NCBI GenBank assembly: GCA_030147305.1
Contig: JASLAE010000247.1
Location: 1-11,060 of the forward strand
DNA: 11,060 nucleotides
Source: Cesiribacter sp.
GTDB taxonomy: Bacteria > Bacteroidota > Bacteroidia > Cytophagales > Cyclobacteriaceae
Direction of reading: 5' to 3'
The notes beneath the pieces were generated by a model that worked only from the letters and a program-made list of their open reading frames with translations, did not search any database and was not told the origin of the DNA. Both the position numbers and the translations under genes were made by a program. Below, piece after piece: positions 6,038-11,060 of this stretch (position 1 is its first letter; the number at the start of each line of letters is the position of its first letter).

Positions 6038-7342
6038 TTAGCCCATCATAATCCATTTGCCCAGGGTCTTGTAATTTACCTTGGAACCGTGCATTAATAT
6101 GCCTACCCGGTAAATACGGCCGGCCAGCCATGTCATAAACAGGAAGCCACCCACCAGCAAAAACATAGAGAGCAGCAGTTCCCAGACCGGTACGCCAAAG
6201 GGCAGTCGCATCATCATAACGATTGGCGATGTAAACGGCACCATGCTAAACCAGAAGGCTGTGCTGCCACTTGGGTCTTTTAATACTGCTGTTAAGGTGA
6301 CAATTAATCCCAATACCAGCGGAAGGGTAACCGGAAGCATAAATTGTTGGGTATCGGTTTCGCTGTCGGAGGCAGCGCCCACGGCGGCAAACATAGAACC
6401 ATAGAGCAGGTAACCACCCAGAAAATAGAACAGAAAGCCGCCAACAAGCATTGGAATGTTCATGGAGTCAAAACCGCCGGTAATCTTTGCAATCTTCACC
6501 TGTGCTGCAGAAAACTCTCCGGCCCCAGCGGGCATCTGGTTTATTTGGGCAACAGCTTCGGCATCCAGGCCTGCAAAGGACAAACCCACAGAATAAAGAA
6601 CACCGGTTAGAACAATCCAGATCACAAACTGGGTAAAGCCCACGGCTGCAATGCCAAAGGTTTTACCAATCATTAGCTCGGTGGGCCTTACGGATGATAT
6701 TATGATCTCTACAATACGGCTTGTTTTTTCCTCCAGCACACCCCGCATGATCTGGGCACCATAGATAAAGATAAACATGTAGATCAGGAACGAAGCTGCA
6801 TAACCAATGCCAGTGTACAGGCCTGTATTGGCAGACTTTTCTTCTCCTCCGGAAAGGCTTATTTCATTGAGATTAACATTGGTTCGCAGGGCATCCAGGG
6901 TAGCTTTATCGATCTGGGATTTTTCAAGCTTCAGGTTCTCGATTTTCTGGGCCAGAATGTTCTCCAGCCTTTGTTTAAGCTCTATGCCAGCACTGCTTTC
7001 GGCGTAAAAAGTAATGCCTTCGGGATTTTCAATTTCAAGTTTTGGAATATAAAGAATGCCAAAATGGTCATTTTCTCCCATGCTGGTTTTGGATTCCGCC
7101 AGCGTATTTCCTGTGTAGATGAAACGAAGGTTTTTGTTGTCTTCGAAGGAATCTTTGAAAAGACCACTTTCGTCTACCACCGTGATGGTGCGCACGTCAT
7201 TGCTATCGCGCATGGCCAGCCAGATAGGCACTGCGAACATGGCGGCAAATAGCATCGGACCCAGCAAAGTCATGATGATAAAAGACTTCTTGCGTACTCG
7301 GGTCAAATACTCGCGTTTTATGATCAGGCCTATCTTAGACAT
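6038..7342 (-). CDS. ABC-2 type exporter permease (NatB-like)
   Basis: This is the membrane half of a two-gene ABC exporter. From the ATG at 7342 it has 434 residues: a first helix at about 22-44, an extracytoplasmic domain of about 130 residues (45-173), then a C-terminal block of helices at about 176-197, 227-251, 297-320, 335-355 and 387-407, with a further hydrophobic stretch near 363-378. The hallmark QIMRGVLEEKTSRIVEIIIS segment with SVRPTELMIGK (197-227) marks the NatB/YhaP-like ABC-2 family. NatB of Bacillus exports sodium, but the substrate here is unknown. An in-frame TTG at 7348 exists, but AAGGAGG (7349-7355) lies 6 nt before the ATG, which decides the start. The first 8 nt overlap the end of the ATPase gene. 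Confidence 0.95.
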   Translation of the reverse strand: MSKIGLIIKREYLTRVRKKSFIIMTLLGPMLFAAMFAVPIWLAMRDSNDVRTITVVDESGLFKDSFEDNKNLRFIYTGNTLAESKTSMGENDHFGILYIPKLEIENPEGITFYAESSAGIELKQRLENILAQKIENLKLEKSQIDKATLDALRTNVNLNEISLSGGEEKSANTGLYTGIGYAASFLIYMFIFIYGAQIMRGVLEEKTSRIVEIIISSVRPTELMIGKTFGIAAVGFTQFVIWIVLTGVLYSVGLSFAGLDAEAVAQINQMPAGAGEFSAAQVKIAKITGGFDSMNIPMLVGGFLFYFLGGYLLYGSMFAAVGAASDSETDTQQFMLPVTLPLVLGLIVTLTAVLKDPSGSTAFWFSMVPFTSPIVMMMRLPFGVPVWELLLSMFLLVGGFLFMTWLAGRIYRVGILMHGSKVNYKTLGKWIMMG

Positions 7343-8273
7343 AAGCAACCTCCTTGTTCTCGTCTTGTACGTTCATGATGAAAATTTCATTGATGCTCGG
7401 GATTTTCTCCTCAAAGCGATAAACCTCTACCAGTGGCAGCAGTAGATGCAATAGATAGTTAGGGCTTTTGGATACGGGAGCACGCAAAATGGTTTGGTAA
7501 ATGTCTCCTTCCAGGAGCCGCTCTTCCAATATTTCAAGGCTGCCGTTCAATCCCTGCTGCAGGGCACCTTTGTGCTCTACAATAAATGTATTGCTCCGGT
7601 GCTGGTCTTTGATAGCACGTTTGGTGCCGTCCAGTATTTTTCGGCTCTTATTGATAAGGGCAATGTTGTCGCACAGTTCTTCTACCGATTCCATGCGGTG
7701 GGTCGAGAAAATGATGCTGCTACCACGCTCACGCAGCTGCATAATCTCATCTTTGATCAGGTTGGCATTTACCGGGTCGAAGCCGGAAAAAGGCTCATCC
7801 AGGATCAGCAGCTCTGGCTCGTGCAGGACTGTAGCAATAAACTGTACCTTCTGGCCCATGCCCTTGCTCAGGTCTTCAATGGTTTTGCCAGCCCATTGGG
7901 TAAGATTTAGCCGATCCAGCCAATAACGAATACGCTGCCGCGCTTCTTTCTCGCTCAAGCCCTTAAGCTGTGCCAGGTACATAAGCTGCTCACCCACCTT
8001 CATCTTCTTGTAAAGGCCTCTTTCTTCTGGCAGGTAGCCAATGAGACGAATGTGGCTAGGGTTTAAAAGTTCACCTTTGATGAATACTTCGCCTTCATCG
8101 GGCTTTAAAATCTGTGTTATGATGCGGATAAGGGTGGTTTTTCCGGCACCATTGGGGCCCAGCAATCCAAAGATACATCCTCTGGGTACCTTTAGACTTA
8201 CCTCCTGCAGCGCTGTATGAGCAGCATACCGCTTGGTTAGTCCATGCACTTCTAAAATGTAGTCGCTCTTCAT
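7335..8273 (-). CDS. ABC exporter ATP-binding protein (NatA-like)
   Basis: This is the ATPase that powers the permease encoded next to it. Of 312 residues, 1-215 are a standard nucleotide-binding domain: Walker A GPNGAGKTT (39-47), GYLPEERGLY (79-88) where the Q-loop glutamine is replaced by acidic residues, the signature LSKGMGQKVQ (135-144), Walker B LLILDE with catalytic Glu160, the D-loop SGFDP (163-167) and the switch His192. The PEERGLY and LSKGM variants are, as I know it, typical of the NatA branch. The C-terminal 100 residues look like the DUF4162-type tail found in these ATPases. The ATG at 8273 matches the family start (a short lead into ILEVHGLTKRY) and lacks a Shine-Dalgarno site. 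The stop overlaps the permease start by 8 nt, so the two products are probably translated together and assemble as one transporter. Confidence 0.96.
   Translation of the reverse strand: MKSDYILEVHGLTKRYAAHTALQEVSLKVPRGCIFGLLGPNGAGKTTLIRIITQILKPDEGEVFIKGELLNPSHIRLIGYLPEERGLYKKMKVGEQLMYLAQLKGLSEKEARQRIRYWLDRLNLTQWAGKTIEDLSKGMGQKVQFIATVLHEPELLILDEPFSGFDPVNANLIKDEIMQLRERGSSIIFSTHRMESVEELCDNIALINKSRKILDGTKRAIKDQHRSNTFIVEHKGALQQGLNGSLEILEERLLEGDIYQTILRAPVSKSPNYLLHLLLPLVEVYRFEEKIPSINEIFIMNVQDENKEVAYV
7349..7355 (-). promoter_or_regulatory. Strong Shine-Dalgarno site of the permease gene
   Basis: On the minus strand AAGGAGG sits inside the last codons of the ATPase gene, 6 nt before the permease ATG (7342). 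It is the only full Shine-Dalgarno sequence I noticed before a start in this window. It would touch the alternative TTG at 7348 directly, so it selects the ATG. Confidence 0.75.
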
Positions 8274-8296
8274 AGGGTATAAGTGAACATTCGTGC

Positions 8297-8329
8297 CTAA
8301 TCTAGAAAAAAATCTTCCGGAAATTCAAT
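8297..8329 (-). promoter_or_regulatory. Possible promoter of the ABC exporter operon
   Basis: On the minus strand ATTG (8329-8326) is followed after 21 bp by TAGATTAG (8304-8297), seven of eight positions of TAnnTTTG. It would give a leader of about 20 nt before the ATPase ATG at 8273. The upstream element is imperfect, so this is a moderate guess. Confidence 0.38.
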
Positions 8330-8509
8330 TTTTTATGGCCAACGGTAGCAAATCCTGACAAAAGGCAGTGATGAATGCACAAAATTTTCCTGCGCTTGCG
8401 GTTTAGTTTGTTACGGAGCTACTGTTGTTTAAACTTTATTTAGGTATTAGCCTGTACGCTAAGCTAAAGATACTATTTGGGGAACATAGCCTGGCAGCAT
8501 GGGGTTAAG

Positions 8510-8541
8510 TTTGTGTAGGGAGTAGGGTTTTAGTACCTTGG
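8510..8541 (+). promoter_or_regulatory. Likely promoter of the FKBP-type isomerase gene
   Basis: TTTG at 8510-8513 is followed after 20 bp by TACCTTGG at 8534-8541, seven of eight positions of TAnnTTTG. The predicted transcript start is near 8547, with a leader of about 30 nt before the ATG at 8577. Confidence 0.5.
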
Positions 8542-8576
8542 CTGCCTGCCAAATTTTGTAATCAAATTTTTAGATC

Positions 8577-9002
8577 ATGACAAAGGTTCAAAAAGGCGAC
8601 CGTGTACGCGTTCATTACACGGGCCGGCTAAAAGATGGAAAAGTATTTGACAGCTCTAAAGGCCGCGAGCCATTGGAGTTTGAGGTAGGTGCTGGTATGA
8701 TGATTGCCGGTTTCGACAGGGCTGTGCATGGAATGAATGTAGGTGAGCAAAAAACTGTAGAAATTCCTTCTGCGGAAGCCTATGGAGAGCGCCGAGAAGA
8801 AATGGTCATTGATGTTCCGCGCCAGCAGGTGCCGGCAGGTATCAACCCTGAGGTTGGACAGCAGCTTGCACTAAACAATGGTGGTCAGCAGGTGCCGGTG
8901 GTGATCAAAGAAGTAACTGAAGAAAAGGTTGTATTGGATGCCAACCATCCACTGGCTGGTGAGGATCTTATATTCGATATTGAACTGGTAGAAGTTGGTT
9001 AA
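8577..9002 (+). CDS. FKBP-type peptidyl-prolyl isomerase, SlyD-like
   Basis: The enzyme catalyses cis-trans isomerisation of prolyl bonds and acts as a folding helper; with no signal peptide it should be cytoplasmic. Of 141 residues, GDRVRVHYTGRLKDGKVFDS (7-26) holds the conserved FKBP positions Tyr14, Phe24 and Asp25, and AGFDRAVHGMNVGE (44-57) is the core helix. A chaperone flap (insert-in-flap) of the SlyD kind follows from about 67 to 118 (AYGERREEMVIDVPRQQVPA onward). The fold closes with DANHPLAGEDLIFDIELVEV, the SlyD 'NHPLAG' motif (123-128). The His/Cys-rich nickel-binding tail of E. coli SlyD is absent: the protein ends at Gly141. It seems to be a single-gene transcript with its own promoter and a downstream hairpin. 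Confidence 0.96.
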   Translation: MTKVQKGDRVRVHYTGRLKDGKVFDSSKGREPLEFEVGAGMMIAGFDRAVHGMNVGEQKTVEIPSAEAYGERREEMVIDVPRQQVPAGINPEVGQQLALNNGGQQVPVVIKEVTEEKVVLDANHPLAGEDLIFDIELVEVG

Positions 9003-9027
9003 GTAAACCAATAACTATTATTTATAG

Positions 9028-9073
9028 AAAGCAGCCATGGGAGTTCAAAGACTTGTGGCTGCTTTAATTTTTT
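9028..9073 (+). terminator. Terminator after the FKBP-type isomerase gene
   Basis: AAAGCAGCCA (9028-9037) pairs perfectly with TGGCTGCTTT (9056-9065) around an 18-nt loop that can itself form a short AGT/ACT stem, followed by a T-rich tail to 9073. The right arm overlaps the stop codon (9064-9066) of the convergent propeller gene. On the minus strand the tail is poor in T, so it mainly serves the plus-strand gene. Confidence 0.75.
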
Positions 9074-9900
9074 ACAGGAGTTGATTCACTGGCTGGCATA
9101 AAAACATAATGATAGGCTGTGTCTGCTGTGAGTAGCCAAACATGCCCACCCTTTACCAGCACATGCTCAACTCGTGTCTCCAGCACGGGTATCTTTGTGA
9201 TGGCCCTGGTCTGAAGATCCATAAAGCAGAGCAGGTTTTTATCCATATAGTAAAACCGACCCTCATGTAGCCAAAGATTCTTAATATCGGGAAGCTCCAG
9301 CGTCTGCTCAAAATTGCCCATGGTATCAAATATCCAAAAACCTGAACCTGGGCTGTAGAGATAAAGCTTTCCTTTGTATTCGTTCAGGTAACTAACCCTA
9401 AGGTTTTCTTTAGACCTGGTGGCAAGGTTTAGAGGAACAGATTGAATCAGGTCTCCTTCCGGGAATTGCCTTTTCAGGAGCCGCTGCTGGCTGCCATCTA
9501 CCAGCCACAGGCCATTTCCTTCTGCTGGAGCTACAGCATCGATCAAACCTGTTTTGCCATCGCGCTCCAACGCATAAGATCCAGTCTGGGTGAGGAAACG
9601 GTCTATCCAATGTATTTGCTGGGTAGTGCGGTCAAAGACCAGTAACTGAAGACCTGGTAACGCCTGAATACTGCTGATAGAGAGTAGCTCATCCGGACTG
9701 AAAGTACCCATTTTTTGCCCTTTGGTACTAAATTGATGTACCTGACCCTGCTGTGTGGCCAGGTAAAGATTGCCTTGTACATCCTGGGCAGTGGCAATGG
9801 CCCTGGGCACGGCAAAGGTCCCCTGCAGAAACAGATTCTGCCCATGAACCACCAGCAGGCTGCAGCAAAACAGCAGGCTGAGCAATAGTTTCTTATCCAT
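9064..9900 (-). CDS. Secreted propeller-like protein, unknown function
   Basis: I do not recognise a named family. From the ATG at 9900 the 278-residue protein begins with a Sec signal peptide, MDKKLLLSLLFCCSLLVVHGQ, probably cut near residue 20-21; the two cysteines are not in a good lipobox. The rest shows six similar strand-turn-strand units, each with a hydrophobic 'G-x-L-Y/W-L' start and an aromatic 'W/F-I/F-D' finish: about 43-66, 83-100, 129-145, 177-194, 214-229 and 252-266. This suggests a six-bladed beta-propeller in the periplasm or at the surface (inference). An earlier in-frame ATG at 9972 would add 24 residues inside lpxH and bury the signal peptide, so I reject it. The start overlaps the lpxH stop by 8 nt, so the two genes are likely translationally coupled. 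Confidence 0.82.
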   Translation of the reverse strand: MDKKLLLSLLFCCSLLVVHGQNLFLQGTFAVPRAIATAQDVQGNLYLATQQGQVHQFSTKGQKMGTFSPDELLSISSIQALPGLQLLVFDRTTQQIHWIDRFLTQTGSYALERDGKTGLIDAVAPAEGNGLWLVDGSQQRLLKRQFPEGDLIQSVPLNLATRSKENLRVSYLNEYKGKLYLYSPGSGFWIFDTMGNFEQTLELPDIKNLWLHEGRFYYMDKNLLCFMDLQTRAITKIPVLETRVEHVLVKGGHVWLLTADTAYHYVFMPASESTPVKN

Positions 9901-10675
9901 TGGATTTAAATGTCTGTAATTCCATTTTATGGCCGTCAAAAACTCCATAAGTATAATGACTGATCCATTCACCCAGGTTAATATAGTGGCTGTCCCGGGT
10001 TACTTCCAAATGCAGGGGCAGGTGGCGGTGACCAAAAACATAATAGTCGTGGTGCTCCTGCTTTTCCTTATAGCGGCAATAGGCCAGTAACCATTCATTT
10101 TCTCCCAGAAAAATATCGTCTTTGGCCTTATTGCTGAGCTTGCTTTTATTAGACCATAACCGTGCCAGCCGTATGCCAATATCGGGATGCAGCCATCCAT
10201 AAAGCCAGTGGCTGAATGGGCTCTGGAAAACCTTTTTCATAAGCTTGTAACGCTTGTCGCCCGGACCTAACCCATCGCCATGGCCAATTAGAAAACGCCT
10301 GTCGCCAATCTGAATAGATTTTGGATTGCGATAAACAGGAATACCGAATTCTTCCGGGAAATAGTTCTTCATCCACATATCGTGGTTACCGGTAAAAATC
10401 ACTAGCGGCAGGCCACTGTCACTTAATTCGGCCAGTTTTCCCTGCAGGCGTATGCCTCCTTTTGGCACGGCATGCCTGTATTCAAACCAAAAATCAAATA
10501 GATCACCCATTAGGAATATGGCAGCGGCTTCTTCGCGAATTTGCTCAAGCCAACGGACAATCTTCCGTTCACGCTCCCGGCTCTCTTCGCCGGCGGGGGC
10601 GCCTAAATGAAAATCAGAAGCAAAGAAAATCTTTTTGCCAGCCGGCAGGGTAATTGGAGGTAGTTCTTTTGCCAA
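9893..10675 (-). CDS. lpxH: UDP-2,3-diacylglucosamine diphosphatase (LpxH-type)
   Basis: LpxH hydrolyses UDP-2,3-diacylglucosamine to lipid X and UMP, the fourth step of lipid A synthesis, at the inner face of the inner membrane. The 260-residue protein has the calcineurin-like metallophosphoesterase motifs in order: SDFHLG (Asp21, His23), MGDLFDFW (Asp58), GNHD (Asn97, His98), GHGD (His132) and FGHRH (His216, His218), with the FDFWFEYRHAVPKG segment typical of the LpxH-like branch. E. coli LpxH has GNRD where this protein has GNHD. No ATG lies between the upstream in-frame TAA and the first motif: the start is the TTG at 10675 or possibly the ATT at 10681. There is no Shine-Dalgarno site. 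The gene overlaps the downstream propeller gene by 8 nt. A LpxG/LpxI-type replacement is excluded by the fold. Confidence 0.92.
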   Translation of the reverse strand: MAKELPPITLPAGKKIFFASDFHLGAPAGEESRERERKIVRWLEQIREEAAAIFLMGDLFDFWFEYRHAVPKGGIRLQGKLAELSDSGLPLVIFTGNHDMWMKNYFPEEFGIPVYRNPKSIQIGDRRFLIGHGDGLGPGDKRYKLMKKVFQSPFSHWLYGWLHPDIGIRLARLWSNKSKLSNKAKDDIFLGENEWLLAYCRYKEKQEHHDYYVFGHRHLPLHLEVTRDSHYINLGEWISHYTYGVFDGHKMELQTFKSNG

Positions 10676-10753
10676 AACAATAAACTGTTAGTAAGGGCCA
10701 TTCTTGCTGCAGCATGCCGAGCAAAAACTGAAGATGGGTACAAATATGTACAA

Positions 10754-10787
10754 AAAAGATCAGGCAGCCTTTAGGGGGCCGCCTGAT
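10754..10787 (-). terminator. Terminator after ftsH
   Basis: On the minus strand AATCAGGCGGCC pairs with GGCTGCCTGATC (with a G-T wobble pair), followed by a run of T (the A run 10752-10757 on the plus strand). It sits just past the ftsH stop and before lpxH, so lpxH is probably not read through from ftsH. Confidence 0.8.
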
Positions 10788-10790
10788 TTA

Positions 10791-11060
10791 TTATAGCTTA
10801 TCTTCTCTCAAGGAAGAAGGCGGGGTTTCCTCTACTTCTTCCTCGGCTCTTTCTTCGAGTGTTGTGGCATCGGGCGCCATATTTTCCTTAGCCATTTCAC
10901 CATTAGGGGTGATGTATTGCTGATAGGTTGTCTGCTTAGCAAACGGACGCTTGCCAATAAGCCTTTCCAGGTCGTACTGGTAAATGATCTCCTTCAGCAG
11001 TAACTCCTGTGCAATGATCTCGAGTTTATCGCGCTTATCAAGCAGTAAGAGTTTGGCGGC
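10791..11060 (-). CDS. ftsH: ATP-dependent zinc metalloprotease FtsH, C-terminal end (partial)
   Basis: The frame is open from the right window edge to a TAA at 10791-10793, giving the last 89 residues of a minus-strand gene that begins outside the window. The sequence reads AAKLLLLDKRDKLEIIAQEL, then LLKEIIYQYDLERLIGKRPF. This is the distinctive last helix pair of the FtsH protease domain, ending in the conserved 'DLERLIGKRPF'. FtsH is a hexameric membrane AAA protease that extracts and degrades membrane and some cytoplasmic proteins. The tail after this motif, roughly the last 45 residues, is acidic, rich in Glu, Pro and Ala, and probably disordered. The catalytic HEXXH and AAA motifs lie outside the window. 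In E. coli FtsH degrades LpxC, so its closeness to lpxH is of interest, though they seem to be separate transcripts. Confidence 0.92.
   Translation of the reverse strand, partial: AAKLLLLDKRDKLEIIAQELLLKEIIYQYDLERLIGKRPFAKQTTYQQYITPNGEMAKENMAPDATTLEERAEEEVEETPPSSLREDKL

Larger units (their letters stand above)
8274..8576. other. Divergent intergenic region, 303 bases
   Basis: This is the longest stretch without a gene. It separates the minus-strand exporter operon from the plus-strand isomerase. I find a candidate promoter at each end (8297-8329 minus, 8510-8541 plus) and a direct repeat CAAATTTT at 8550-8557 and 8564-8571 just before the isomerase start. GGCAGC (8493-8498) and GCTGCC (8541-8546) are complementary but 42 bases apart. 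No ORF, tRNA, riboswitch or terminator is evident; the middle part (about 8330-8500) holds nothing I can name. Confidence 0.6.

Noticed and set aside
7346..7348. TTG start for the ABC permease
   Set aside because: It abuts the Shine-Dalgarno sequence with no spacing, while the ATG at 7342 has ideal spacing.
7494..7926. Two overlapping plus-strand ORFs of 138-141 codons opposite the ABC ATPase gene
   Set aside because: They are antisense to the conserved ATPase domain and have no recognisable features; they arise from codon bias of the real gene.
9901..9972. Upstream ATG (9972) for the propeller-like gene
   Set aside because: It would place 24 residues before a clear signal peptide and extend well into lpxH; the ATG at 9900 gives a proper signal peptide.
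10738..10751. Inverted repeat GTACAAATATGTAC near the ftsH terminator, possibly an operator
   Set aside because: The arms are only 5 bp, it occurs once, and it lies next to the terminator; chance is a sufficient explanation. On the minus strand it holds CATATTTG, but no partner TTTG is found at the right distance.
1..11060. Defence system, toxin-antitoxin pair, mobile element, CRISPR array or biosynthetic cluster
   Set aside because: Every substantial ORF is accounted for by housekeeping, envelope or small unknown proteins. No repeats, integrases, transposases or nuclease motifs were seen.

Overview
The window looks like an ordinary chromosomal segment of a member of the Bacteroidota, probably Cytophagales-like. 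Supporting signs are a DUF4249-type protein end, Bacteroidota-style promoters (TTTG, 19-21 bp, TAnnTTTG), the near absence of Shine-Dalgarno sites, an F1 beta subunit with a long insertion, a short epsilon subunit, and a lipoprotein with a K/D/E-rich stretch after its cysteine. The species cannot be named from this sequence. I see no mobile element, CRISPR array, tRNA or rRNA.

Layout from left to right. Positions 1-372 hold the 3' end of a DUF4249-like gene. atpD and atpC (549-2312, +) form a two-gene ATP synthase unit with a consensus promoter and a strong terminator. A small LysM protein (2394-2747, -) lies divergent from a lipocalin-like lipoprotein (2892-3296, +), which is followed by a four-helix membrane protein (3405-3812, +). 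Next, on the minus strand, come an RluA-family pseudouridine synthase, a membrane histidine kinase with no partner regulator in view, and a two-gene ABC-2 exporter (permease 6038-7342, ATPase 7335-8273). A 303-base divergent intergenic region separates the exporter from a SlyD/FKBP-type prolyl isomerase (8577-9002, +). The right end, all on the minus strand, holds a secreted propeller-like protein overlapping lpxH (lipid A synthesis) and the 3' end of ftsH.

Two minus-strand gene pairs (ABC ATPase/permease and lpxH/propeller protein) overlap by exactly 8 nt in an ATG..TAA arrangement, which suggests coupled translation. Convergent genes are separated by hairpins that look bidirectional. The themes are energy conservation, envelope biogenesis and quality control (lpxH, ftsH, LysM, lipoprotein, exporter), RNA modification and protein folding. 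I found no convincing undescribed system. The best leads are the secreted protein coupled to lpxH, the unusual H-box of the orphan kinase, and several small family-level departures.
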